DNA from: Anastrepha obliqua | Taxonomy: Eukaryota > Arthropoda > Insecta > Diptera > Tephritidae | DNA length: 64,000 nt | Reading direction: 5' to 3' | Assembly: GCF_027943255.1 (NCBI RefSeq) | Contig: NC_072896.1 | Location: forward strand, 65,676,501 to 65,740,500 | Part shown: piece by piece, positions 36,391 through 47,977 of the stretch | How the letters are laid out: each line of letters begins with the position of its first letter | Position numbering within the stretch: the first letter of the stretch is position 1 | Notes under the pieces: generated by a model | Database searches by the model: none | The model's input: only the letters and a program-made list of their open reading frames with translations | What the model was told of the DNA's origin: nothing | Translations under genes and position numbers: made by a program

Positions 36391-36642
36391 GGTGGCCGCG
36401 TAGCCAAATGGGTTGGTGCGTAACTACCATTCGGAATTCACAGAGAGAACGTCGGTTCGAATCTCGGTGAAATACCAAAGTAAAGAAAAACATTTTTCTA
36501 ATAGCGGTCGCCCCTCGGCAGGCAATGGCAAACCTCCGAGTGTATTTCTGCCATGAAAAAGCTCCTCATAAAAATATCTGCCGTTCGGAGTCGGCTTGAA
36601 ACTGTAGGTCCTTATATTTGTGAAGGGGGAGGAGCTCGGTTC
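36391..36642 (+). mobile_element. tRNA-derived SINE with intact head
   Basis: Head GGTGGCCGCGTAGCCAAATG has an A box (TAGCCAAATGG, 36401-36411) and a B box (GGTTCGAATCTC, 36454-36465). The spacing is right for an internal RNA polymerase III promoter. The body runs to GGAGGAGCTCGG. About 30 bp present in other copies (between the CATTTGTGGAA and GGAGGAGGAGC phrases) are deleted and no TA tail remains. The minus-strand frame 36424-36672 is SINE sequence. Confidence 0.85.
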
Positions 36643-39012
36643 AGTTTGGATCCCTCCCAGCCGCCAAAGCAAAGAACTAAACTTGCCTCAAGAGTAAGGT
36701 GATGTTTTTCTCCTCAATTTTGTTATGAGCGGCCACAACTAGTATTACAACTCCGCTTGGTCATATGCTCTGCGGCAGCTATTTCTGCGATTGGCATTAC
36801 CGCTATGTATGCGCTTGTCACTCGGTCACTTTGCCATTTTGCCGTTTTACAGCTTTGCCTTTTGTGTTAATTTCAACACTTTTTCTCATTTTTCTTTTCA
36901 TGCTGCAAATAGTAATTTTATGTAAAGTGTGTCACGACGCCACTTTGTCAACGCAAATGTGAGGCAGCTCAAAGGCGCCAAACAGAAAAAAGTTGCATTG
37001 TACATAGGCAAATATAAATTTACTTAAAAATGATGTGTGGGCACTTCATACACCAAACGCTGCTTTGTTTGCTTATCCGCCAACAGACTGTCATAATTTG
37101 GATTCAATAAAACATCTTCGCAGTTTAAATGGCGTTACATTGTATGTATGGGTGATACATATACATACATATAAATATTTATATGGATGCTTGTATGAGT
37201 GTGCATGTACGCGTAAGGCTTTACTGCATTCGCTGCTTGGGGTTTCTGTTTTCTTTTATGATGTGTTGGTGTGGAAAGTGAAACTTAAAATTATTTGTAT
37301 GCCGCTATATGTTTACTTTCAGGTGTCACTGTTGAACTTTGGATGTGTTTCAAAGTTTGGCAACAATTTCTTTTTTTTTTTCAAAAAATACATTTTTCAC
37401 TAATATTTGTTGCTGTGAAAACATACATGTACTAGCGAGTTGTGACAAGCGATTTGTATCAAATACTAATATTTATTATTCTCTTCAGCGTACGTGGGAT
37501 ATTTGAAGGCTGCAACGAATGTTCATAGTCGCCAAGTAAACTCTTGCTGTTGGGTAAATCTATTGACAAAAGCTTTTAAGCAGAGCTACGAAACGCAAAA
37601 AGTGTTGGAAAGTTAAATAAAAATAAAATCCAATTGGAACAAATGAGATATTATTTATTCATTTACATTTTCTACAAATATTTGCTGGCTCGTAGATTGT
37701 TATTTATTTGGCAGTGAGCAAATACAGCTTACATTTGAACAAACAGAAGAGAAGTCAACTTAAGTGAAATCTAACAAAAATTATTTAGAAATATAGCCTT
37801 AAACCAAATTGCACCTACGGGAGAGTTCGTGTTCTATGCTGAATAACAGACACGGAAAGTAGGCTATATAGAGAAGTATCTAATAGCATCTAATATATAT
37901 GAACTTTGGCTATGAAAATATATTAAAGGTTACTGGGTAGGACCAAGACGAAACAAATTTCTTACGTTGCCCCGATGGCCTTGTTATATAAAGTCATAAA
38001 AATAATAATAATTATAATAATTTGCAGGCGTATAACTCTACCTAACTCACTAACAAAGTTCGTACTCTTATTATTTAATTTAAGAGTTTATTTAAAACAA
38101 CATCTAGGTGCGTCTTTTGCAATACGATTTATTTTTAACTTTTGGTGGACTGCTTCATTAGTTTTTAAGTGAATTCACATGGAATGGCATTAGGTTGTAT
38201 ACATTATTTTAGTTCCATGGCTGACTAAAAATAAGTCTCCCAGGAGTCTCCTATACAGTCAACCTTCTCAAGGTTTTATATAAAAGGATATATGTATGTT
38301 CAAAAAACTAAAAGGACAGGTATCGGCATCCACGAATATCTAATAAAATTTACCAATAAATAATTTTTGAAACTATTGGATTACTATGGACTTTGTTATA
38401 ATGAAAAATAAAAATAAAAAAATAAAATAAATAATAAAATAATAAAAAAAAATAAAAATTGATAATTGAAATTAAAAAATATATCGGTGAACTGGTCAAT
38501 ATGTACTATTATACATTTTGTATAATTTTGGGCAGTAGTCGGCCAAAAGTTAGTTTTCGTATCATGTTTAAGTACACAAGAAGACACACATTATTATTTC
38601 ATAAGCCTGAGAGGAGTATTGCATTCACACTCTTTCGAAATAAAATTTATTCAGAGGAATTTCAGGACTTTTGCTGCATTAAAGATTTTCATTTCAAAAT
38701 GTAGTGTTTCATAAGCTTTTTGAATTTCGCACACATTTCAGGTAACTTTAAAAAATAATAACAAAAGTATGAGAAAAATATTGTAAAAAATCTAGAATAA
38801 AAATATTTCGAGGAAAAAAAATGAAATTAGGTAATTGAATAATTTTAGCTGCTTTGATTATAAATATAAATATTTATGTATATACGTAGAAATTCTATAC
38901 GTTAAAATTGTTCTTTATTGAATAAAGAAATGGTCGGCCACCAGAATTCACAAATGGAAATTGGTAGAAATGGAAGATTTCAAACATGTCGAAAAATTGG
39001 AAAAGTTGTTGC
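36643..39012. other. no gene seen
   Basis: AT-rich with some TGT/CAT-type alternating repeats (37140-37200) and A/T runs (38405-38460). Plus-strand frames at 36765-37403 are Cys/Phe/Leu-rich without recognisable content. Confidence 0.4.
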
Positions 39013-39764
39013 TTAAGGGGGAGCCTGGTTTATAAGGTCAAAAAAATCAATTTTTTTTCGTTTTAAGCGATTCCTAATATATTTCAGAATATTCACACAC
39101 AGTTACAGAGCCTAATTCTCAATATTTCCGTAGATGCAAAGCCAAAGGTAGGCGAGCGTTAGGTAGTTACGCTGTGACCGGATAGCTGCAGTACAAACTT
39201 TATCTTCTTTTCTCGACTTTTCATTTTTATGATTTCTTTGAATTGGCGTACATGAATGAAAAAAACTAATGAACCTTTTGAAATGAATCATAGCTTGTTC
39301 CCTTCAGTATTAAATTCTCTTCTATTTGAACTAACAAAATAGATAAAAAAAAAATGTTCAAGATTTTTATACCAAGTTGAAGGGAATTTTTTTTTTATAG
39401 AAAGGGGTTTTTTTCTTTAAAACCTCCAAAAAGTTGAAATTTTGGAATTTCTCTCAGTTTTCTTAGTTCCTCTAGAATAAAAATCATGATAATTAGAAAT
39501 CCATTTGAATTTTTTGCTTTAGATAATAATTACGAGCTGTATCTTGTACGCCAGTTGGAAACTCCATCGTTGCAGCGCTCTACTAATTTCTATGTTAAAC
39601 ATTTTTTTCAACTTATTTTAACCAGTACAAAAATTTTTTATACTTTTTAAATGTTCATTAAAAGAGAGAAAAAACTTTGCAGTGCTAAATTAATTTTTTC
39701 CTTTAAAAAAAAGATCGCGAAGAGATGCAATTTTTAGACCTCATAAACCAGGCTCCCCCCTTAA
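39013..39764 (+). mobile_element. TTAA-bounded element, copy 3 (complete)
   Basis: A 752-bp copy in the same orientation as the other two. TTAA stands at both edges (39013-39016, 39761-39764), with inverted ends of about 28 bp, and the interior is nearly identical to copies 1 and 2. Differences are mostly lengths of A and T runs and a few single bases, which suggests recent spread. Confidence 0.88.
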
Positions 39765-42333
39765 AAGAAACTGAGAACTGTAGAAAAACCACTTAAATTT
39801 AAAATATTTGAAAAACATTAAAAAATTAAGTATTTCAAAATATTTCATGAAATGTTTGTTTTTAATTCTATCCGAATATTCGTTGTATGCATTTTTAATA
39901 TTATTTAACAGATTTCATGGATTTAACAGATAATTTGTTCTTTGCTACAATAGAAATCCCATGAAAATGGAAGAAGTTCCAACTGTACGAAGTACCATTT
40001 TAAAATTGGTTTCTCAAAGTTTTCTAAAAGTTTTAAAATTCTATTGTAGTGTTACTAAAATGCATAACTAAATAACGCTTGCTCTAGTAGAGAGAAATGG
40101 CAAATTTTCAATTTCAAAATATATTCACTAATAAAAAGTTAGTATAAAAGTAATCGTGACTCAATTCAACACACAATAATTCCGGGCAGTTTTAAATTGA
40201 AGTTTTTAGTTTTTAAAATGAAAAAAAAAACGAAAAAAATTTCGTTTAAAATTTAAAGTTAATTAAATGGGACTCGTAGATTAGAATGGTTTGAATTATA
40301 ATTAATTAATGAATTAAAATTTGAAGTATAATTTTATGCTTTGAAGGAAATATAAAAAAATTAGAGTCTTCGATTTTAAATAGCTTTTAGTTTTTGAATT
40401 TAAGTTTTTTAACTCGTTAAAGCTGATTTAAAGTATTGAAATTCTTTTTAAAAAGTCAAAAAGTGAGAAATTTTCTAATTTCAATTTTAAGGCCTTAAAC
40501 TCTTAAGTTGGTTGGTATAAAATTAAATAAAAAGAAAGAGAGATGGACTCCATTGATTGTGTACCACAGTACACAAGTAGTAAATATAATTGTCGGACGA
40601 TGCCATTTGGAAAATATGAAATATGGGTGATATATTTGCTCCATCTTGTAGAAACAATTAGTTTTCAAATAAGTTTGAATAATTTGAAATTTTTCGCTTT
40701 TGCAATTCCAAAGGTTAGGATAAGTTAGGTTGACCTGGCTGGCTGAAAGCTATGGCATAGACTTAGTGGTCCTTAGTGGTACTAGATGGAGCTTGACCTT
40801 TACGATTCTTTCCAGCAGACTTCTTGTAATAAGCCTACGCCCTTTGCAAATCTAAGTCAGCCTTGGAGCTCAAACTCCGCTTTCAATTATAAAGAACTTT
40901 AAAGGTTAAAATAAAGGTAAAACTTTAAAATTTAAAATATTAGACAAAAATAAAAATTATAAAATTATTTAAAAATATTTTTAAAAAAATTTAAGAATAA
41001 AAATATTAAATTAACTACAATTAAATAAAGTAAATAAAGTAAAGTTTTAGAATATTATACTCAGTTAAAAAAATTGCTTTTCAATTCGAAAGCTGTTTGA
41101 ATAAATTTATAAGTTAATGCGTAAGTTAAAGCTTTCATATTTTTTTAATTTTAAAGTTCGAAACTATTTTAAATACGTTTTATAACTTTTAAATTTCTAT
41201 AACTAACTTAATGTAAAGAAAATTTTTGAGTTTACATATTTTAATTATTTGTAATTTTTAACTTCGAGATTTTTGAATCCAATTAAATAATTTGAAATTT
41301 TTAGCTTTAATTCTATTCAACTTCGGTTAAATAGAGTTCAACTTTGTATTAAATTTTTAAAATGATTTAAATATATTTGGTTTTTACTAAATTTTAGTTT
41401 TTTTACATTTTACCACTTTACGGTATCTCTGAACTCAGTACATACAAAATTAGAATAATTTATTTAAAACACTCTAATTTTTTATGATTTTGTAATATTT
41501 TAAATTTAGTACAATTTTTTTTATTGTAAGAACAACTTAAAAAATAAAAAATAAACTCAAATAAATAAACAAATTTGGATCTGAAATTTTCAAACCCGCT
41601 TAAAATTTTACTTAAACTTAATTTTATTAGTTGAAATATTTCAATTCATTTGCAGAAACCTTTAGGGATTAACCTCTTAAGTCAATTAAACTTGTTTTGT
41701 ATAGATTACTGAATTCTTTCAATTAGTTTTCAGATTTAGTAAATATACAAATTGAGGTTTTTTAGGTTTTAAATTTCTTAATTATTTCATTTGTAACAAA
41801 CATTTCTAAGTTAAATTAAAGAGAAACAAGTTGTATTTTTTTAATTTCATAATAAATTTAAAAAATTTAGTGCTTAAACTTAAATTTGGCTGAAATTCTC
41901 TTTAGGAAACTTAAATTTGAATATTAAAAGAAATTTTGAGTGAATTCAATTAAATTTATGCTTCCATGTATTTGTCTTTAAAATTTATAATTATATTTTT
42001 CATATATTCCACAACAAATTTGTTTAGCATTTGTCATAGATTATATTTTTAAGATTAATAAAGTAGAATTTTAGCTGCATGAAAGACACGCCAAAAATGT
42101 TTTTTTTTTTTTAATTTTGAATTATTTAATTGAAGGTATGACTCAAAAACCAATCGGTTCCGGAATATTCACTCTAAAACAAATAATTCAAAAACTTTTA
42201 GCTGTCTTTAATTAAAATTTCATTAGCAATGGTTGCACTTAATTTGTTATAGGTTTACTGAATATTATAAATTTAATTTGGTTTTTTTAGTTGTTGACCA
42301 GCACCCAAAATATTATATTAGTCATTTGCTCAC
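39765..42333. other. extremely AT-rich block
   Basis: About 2.5 kb made largely of AAATTT/TTTAAA-like words with very few G or C, apart from the patch at 40708-40900. No frame is credible. It could be old decayed repeat, or matrix-attachment-like or intronic DNA. Confidence 0.5.
40708..40900 (-). repeat. possible LINE 3' fragment
   Basis: A GC-richer island inside the AT block starts with AGGTTAGGATAAGTTAGGTT. Read on the minus strand it would end in AACCTAAC-type repeats like the LINE tail at 9.7 kb. No protein similarity is visible. Confidence 0.35.
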
Positions 42334-43027
42334 CATTTCTTTCTTGCAACAGACTTTGAATTTAATACATTCTGTCGCCAGCTGCGTACTACTCCACACA
42401 CACAGGAAGACACACGCTTCGAGAGACAGTTTAATCCAAATCGAAAAGTTCACTTTGCTTAGAGTCAGCGCCACTGCGCCTTGCAGGCTAATTTGTAGTC
42501 ACAAAAATTATTTGCGATTTTCAATGTTTCACTTTAATATTAAATGACTTTTTTGTAATTAAAAAGTGTTGTTTTCTACAGCTGAAGAATTGATTTGAAT
42601 TTGCAATTGTGCAAATAGAAACTTTCACTGCAAAAGATGAAGTTTGAAAAAAATTGGATTTTAATTTTTGAAACACCAGAACTCCACTTGATTGAACACA
42701 AGAAGTTATCTAAATTTACGAACACAAAATTCCGAATTCCGTTTGCAAATTTTTTTGAACACAATTCAGTGCAACTTTGCTTTGATTTTGACTGAACTTT
42801 CAGCCAACTACTTTATGCTATTTAAGAATTTATATATTTTATTTTCACTTTATAAAAATATTTTCTTAACGCAACGCTCAAAGGCGTTCTTGAGCTTCAC
42901 ATAAATATGTATGTATGTATATGAATTGGCAGTAGTTGAGTATTTAAGATATGTATGACACGCAAACGCAGACGTCCGTTCAAAGCAAAGAGAGAGATCC
43001 GCACCGTACGCGCGCCGTTGGCGAACT
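42334..43027 (-). other. candidate noncoding leader exon
   Basis: Downstream of the candidate initiator at 43027 the minus strand runs through sequence of leader-like composition (AAGTGAAAA, TTCAAATC and AAATCG words). It reaches a possible donor ATG|GTGAGC whose last exon base would be 42334. No long frame is present, so it would be a 5' UTR exon. This is inference from promoter motifs and composition only. Confidence 0.25.
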
Positions 43028-43029
43028 GA
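42995..43029 (-). promoter_or_regulatory. candidate core promoter, Inr + DPE
   Basis: On the minus strand TCAGTT (complement of 43024-43029) is a perfect fly initiator with +1 at 43027. GGATCT lies at +28 to +33 (complement of 42995-43000), fitting the downstream promoter element consensus at exactly the required spacing. No TATA box is needed for such promoters. The surrounding 42950-43150 is GC-richer than its flanks and has GAGAG words, as at many fly developmental promoters. Confidence 0.4.
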
Positions 43030-45053
43030 ATGTACAAAGCTCTGTGGTATAGTGACGCACCGTAAGCTAAACGCTGTGAAATCAGACAAGCGAGCAACCA
43101 ACTTAGCCAACTTGGCTTAGGTGGTTTAAAAGAGCGCGACGAGAGTGACGAGCAGCTTATGCTTATGAGTGTGTGAGGACGCAATGGCAAGTATGTGCAT
43201 TTGTAGATATGTACGACTTGGCATGTATGTGAGTTAATAGTGTGTGGGTTTAATGGTGTGTGTTTCTGCACTTGAGCGCACCTTAATTTTGTTGCCACTC
43301 ACACACATACGCATATATATTTTTGTAAATGCACTTGTATGTGTGCGTTTGTGTGTTTGCCATTTGCTGTTTGCCCGTTTGCTGTTAGGCAACATACGCT
43401 GACTTCTTTGCCTACGCGCTCAACCCGCGCACTAAACCAAGCCTGTGGTCCATTTTTGGCCACCGCCGTCTACAACTACTACCACTTTTTTACTCCACCT
43501 TCTTCGGTGCCCACTTCTTTCCCTAACAACTTCCACAATTTTTTCTTCTGCTTCTTTTTCATTAGCGCGCTAATAAAAGTCAATGATTTTTTCTTTTAAC
43601 AAAAAGTCGCTTGCTTGCAGAAGTCGATGAAAATCACTTAAGCGATTTTTTCTACTTTTTCTTTGTTGTTGCTTGGACTTTTTGGGTAAATCAAGTTTAT
43701 TACCGCAATTTCTAGAGTAGGCTGTATAAGGTGGAAGAGGAGAATAGAAGAAGAAGCAAGAGCAACAGGTATGAAGTGTCTTTTTCGCATTTATGTCTTG
43801 GACATCTTCAGCGCGCCCATTACTGGCAGCAGACGACACCCACTTATCAAAATTTGGTGATGATCAAATGTCTTTTACGGAGAAAAGTAAATTTTTCTGT
43901 AAAATTTTGCTTGCAGATCTTTGGTATGCGACTTTCGCTGGAATTACGGCATCAGGTAAGTGGCTGCTTTCGATTATTCTTTGTTAAGTTATTGGATTTT
44001 TTGGCTTTCAACTTCACAATTTTTAAATGGAGAAACAAATTTTTGTCTTTTAATTTTTTTTTATATGTTGAGGGGGTTTCAGCCGTTACAAAAATAACTA
44101 ATTTTTGAAAAAGCGACTTAGCGTAAATTTTGGGACATGCACACATATTGAATAATTCTAATAACGCAATGAAAATTTAGTACTCCTTTGGTATTTATTT
44201 ATGGATAAGAGATCAATTATTTTGCTCGACTAAGTACTAGGCTTTAACTAAATACAGCATTAGATTACTATAACATTTATATCTTCTTAACTAAAAAACT
44301 ATTACTATCTATAATTAATTAAATGGCTAAATGTACCTTTTTATATGCAAAAATTTATATATTTCTCTTTAAATTAAGTGTTCGAATTTGGAGTTATTAA
44401 TACTGCATGAGTCTAATTGAACTTATTCTGCCACGCCTAATAGTTTCAGCCAAGAACTTTTTTTTATCTGGTACCTCTCATTTTGACAGCTTCATTACTC
44501 ATTGTCATCCATTACCTGCACACAAACGACTTATGCATTGTTATATCTAGTCGAAAAATAATAAAAACCGTTGCTGCTTTATAGTACCACAGCTTTTGAT
44601 ATCGCCAGGAGACAACAGAGTTAAACTTGCAATTTGTGCCACGTCGGTAAATAATATGCAAAGCTTTACATTAGAAAAAATACTTAAAATTTGATATTTT
44701 TCTATAAAGAACAACCGCTATGTGCGTCAGTTGCGTCGGCTCGTGTGTCATACTTGCTTACTTATATGCTTGTATGTGCTGTGCAAATGAAAGACTTAAG
44801 AAACAAACCTGTTCGACTAGAAATGCTAATTTATTGCACTTTGACGATTGTGAAATCAATTCAAATGTGTGTTAATGAGTGGTTCAAAAGTTAAAATTAT
44901 CAAGCTTAATATAATAATGGATCTCGAAATAGACCGAAAGGAAAGATTTTATTACGTTTAGAACGTTTAGAAGTAGAAAAATTAATGATTTTATGAGTGT
45001 GCTTGAGTGTAAGCAAGTTTTTGAAGATTTATTAGAAGCTCTAATTTATAGCA
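43030..45053. other. no confident gene; possible splice signals
   Basis: Upstream side of the candidate promoter, with TGTGTG/CACACA stretches at 43255-43360. Plus-strand frames at 43339-43599 and 43731-44108 are low-quality. A 39-base segment at 43917-43955 is framed by good acceptor and donor sequences and is listed in the findings. From 44150 the sequence is AT-rich with nothing recognised. Confidence 0.35.
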
Positions 45054-45257
45054 GAACTTAATCGCTCAGGCACAATTATTTATAAGAGCGTACAATTGCT
45101 GGCGTATGCCGATGATATCGAAATCATCCGCCTTAACAACCGCGCTGTTCGTTCTGCCTTCTCCAAACTGGATAAAGAGGCAAAGCGAATGGGACTGGTG
45201 GTGAACGAGGACAAAACGAAGTACCTCCTGTCATCAAACCAACAGTCAAAAATTTAA
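45054..45257 (+). pseudogene. LINE reverse transcriptase fragment with YADD box
   Basis: One open register from GAA at 45054 to TAA at 45255-45257 encodes 67 residues including LLAYADDIEIIRLNNRAV and MGLVVNEDKTKYLL. That is the catalytic YADD box and the following thumb-side motif of a LINE reverse transcriptase, possibly RTE-like. It is too short for the usual frame search and is only a fragment. The catalytic box is intact, unlike in the 27-28 kb piece. Confidence 0.8.
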
Positions 45258-47278
45258 CGAGCCATCAGAGTGACCTATGTTTTTTTTGGCTCTTTTTGCG
45301 TCGTAGTAACGGTATACTGGAAACTAAAAACTCCCCGTCGTTTGGAACCGTGGCCCACCCTGTACCTTTACTATCGTGTAAAGTTGCCTTAGTAAAGAGA
45401 TTTCATTTTAAGTAATCCAAGTATTTAAACATTGTCGTCAATTCTTCTACAAATTGTTTTATTTATAAGCCTGCGTATAATAAGAAGTAAATCGAAATAT
45501 GTAAAAATTTTATCATTTTAAGATTTATTGAAAGTTGAAAATTTTCGTATACAATTTTTTTAGTTAAATATTTTCGGCTTCTCTTAGTATTCTTAATTTT
45601 TTTCATTTTTTAACGTTAAATATATTTCCTATTAAAAACCAGAAAAAAAAAATTTTTTTAACTTTTTTAACAAAAGCCCCCTTATATTTTTTTAGCTCAG
45701 TTATTCCTGCAAGTATTAAGTTTCAAACAACAAACACTTTTCGGCTAAAACAACAGTTACTTCTCCCGCTTTGAAATAGCAGATTTCAGCGGTATGAAGT
45801 CATTTCACCGCCTACTTTCTTTCATAATATTATGATTGGCATGTAATTTAAAATTTCAAGAGTTTCATATCTTCATATCGCAACTTTTTCCACCACCTCA
45901 GTGCACCTACTTACAGAGTGTTTTCTCGACTGCGCCACTCCTGCACTACGTAGAGTTGACGGCAGAGGATATACACTTCCTTTAAACGACACTCAGCTAT
46001 CAAGCTAGATGGGCTGACTATAAATTTCACGTTCGTATGGACATTTTTCATATGTGTGGCAGGTCGTCGGTGTACGTGCCACACATATGAATTTTTTTCT
46101 TGATTCCGCTGGCGTGGCCCGCTTTGCATTGAACCAGCAAAATTCGCAGTCAATCGATGTGTATAAATATGGTAAGTATAATGGTTTTTTGTAAACAATT
46201 TTAATGATGCAACAAATTGCACGACCAACACCCCAACCAAAAAAGCAACAGCCGGGCGAAGTAGCAGGCGTAGAGCCAAAAGACTGATACATACACACAC
46301 ATACATACATACGTACAAAAAAAATGTGGCATGCGATATAGTCGCAGTCCAGCTCTTTGTGGCGATGAGTCAAACACCCGGCAGTGTGGAGACACGTTGT
46401 TGCCGGTACTTGGTGGAAATTAACAAGGCGTAATTAAAAATGTGCAACGCATGCATGACAATGAGAAAGAATACAAACAAAAATAAGAAATGATTAGGAA
46501 AAAATAAAATATTAGCCCTCAACTGAAACTGAGTCTTCTTCTCACTACAAAAACCACTAGTGCTCGCTACTCCACATCCTGGTGGTGCTAGTGAACCAGA
46601 AGTGTTTGCTGTTTTTATGCTGAAAATCATTCGCTCACGCAATTTCAGTACTTAATACGCTGGCCATGTGACCATGCTGGGCGTTTAATTAGCACAAGGA
46701 TCGATCAGCTGCTCATTTAGCTTATTGTACTTTGGCGCTATAATGAAGATGTTTATCGATTTTACATAAACCAACAAGCAAAGTAAATTTTAATTTTTTG
46801 TTTATATAAATAAGATTAATGCCTTGACTATTTATGAATGAATGAATGAATTTATTAAGGAAATATATTAGCAGCAGCAGAGATTTTAAGTTGAAGATGA
46901 CGAGCGTAGTCGAAGCAGACGCTGGAATGCTGGCTACAGAGTGTGTGAATATTCACTGGCATGTTTCATATTTAGGACTTTAGGGGTAGCAAAAAGCAAA
47001 AGGGAAACCAAAAATCGAAAATAGTAAAATATTCCAACAAAAAACTTAAACTGTATTGGAAAGAGATAAAAAAATGTGAACTTAAAGAGTTAATATTTGT
47101 TGAAATATTGTGAGCTACACCAGAAAATACATTTTTGCATTTTTTTTTGTATTTTGAGTATATGAAAAGTTTTCAGTTATTATGATTCTACAGGGTGGCC
47201 ATGTAGCAATGATATTATTTCCAAAAGTGTAATTAAAGAGGCTAAAAAGAAATGGGACCATAAAATATTGATTGTTCC
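45258..47278. other. no gene seen
   Basis: AT-rich, then mixed composition from 45890. Frames on the minus strand at 45911-46395 cross a CATACATA-type repeat (46288-46318) and a hairpin and are not convincing. A short AATGAATG repeat sits at 46836-46852. Confidence 0.4.
46047..46091. repeat. perfect 15-bp inverted repeat, 15-nt loop
   Basis: Left arm TTCATATGTGTGGCA (46047-46061) and right arm TGCCACACATATGAA (46077-46091) are exact complements around the loop GGTCGTCGGTGTACG. In RNA or single-stranded DNA it would form a stable hairpin. Confidence 0.85.
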
Positions 47279-47512
47279 TGGCCGCCGAATCCGAATGGGT
47301 TGTTGCGTACCTACCATTCGGAAGTGCTCTAGTTCGAATCTTGGGGCAATGAACACCAAACGATAGAATCAGTTTTTTCTTATAGCGGTCGCCCCTGGGC
47401 AGGCTATAGCAAACCTTCGAGGGTAATTTTGCCATAAAAAAGCTACTTATAAAAAATATCAAACATCAAAAAAAGTTGTAAGCGTCAATTATATATATGT
47501 ATATATAAGTAT
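47279..47512 (+). mobile_element. tRNA-derived SINE interrupted at its tail
   Basis: Head GGCCGCCGAATCCGAATGGG, a B box with one change (AGTTCGAATCTT, 47331-47342) and the body through GCCATAAAAAAGCTACTTAT. A large part of the 3' body is missing, then the usual ending resumes as GCGTCAATTATATATATG. The TA-rich tail is interrupted at 47513 by a foldback element. The minus-strand frame 47115-47462 is SINE sequence. Confidence 0.75.
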
Positions 47513-47969
47513 TTGGGCGGGTCGATTTAAAAATCGCTCATTACTCTGTAAAAATCGTATTCTAGGGATCAAAATAAGAAACTTTGCCGAAGGAACCATA
47601 CCTCTAAAACGAATTCTGGTGTCCCCCAATTTGGGTCGAACGAAAAATTCCACTTTTACCCATTTAGAGTGCTCCAATCGAGTCCAAATGTATGACCAAC
47701 CCCCACTAACTTTGAATGGCCGATCCACCCATGCCAGTGGCACACCCCCTGGAACTCCCCTGAGGGGTTCCCCATACAATAATTTCAAAATATCACCATT
47801 TTTGGCCTTTACATGAGAAAAGAAACTAAAAAGTTCGACCCAAATTGACATCAGAATTCGTTTTAGAGGTATGGTTCCTTCGGCAAAGTTTCTTATTTTG
47901 ATCCCTAGAATATGATTTTCACAGAGCAATGGGCAATTTTTTTACCTCCCCACAAATCGACCCGGCCTA
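47513..47969 (-). mobile_element. foldback element with 8-bp target duplication, copy 2
   Basis: 457 bp, bounded by the exact direct repeat ATAAGTAT (47505-47512 and 47970-47977), a clear 8-bp target duplication of hAT type. Ends are TTGGGCGGGTCGATTT and, from the other side, TAGGCCGGGTCGATTT. The arms share more than 100 bp. The middle is in reverse orientation relative to copies 1 and 3. No transposase. The 146-codon minus-strand frame (47489-47929) reads through both arms and is not a gene. Confidence 0.88.
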
Positions 47970-47977
47970 ATAAGTAT

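Noticed and set aside
42850..43298. Minus-strand frames over the candidate promoter
   Set aside because: They cross the predicted transcription start and have no family content; the region reads better as promoter and leader.
47489..47929. 146-codon minus-strand open frame
   Set aside because: It reads through both inverted arms of the foldback element. The matching frame in copy 1 has the same origin and differs in length and end, so it is not a gene.
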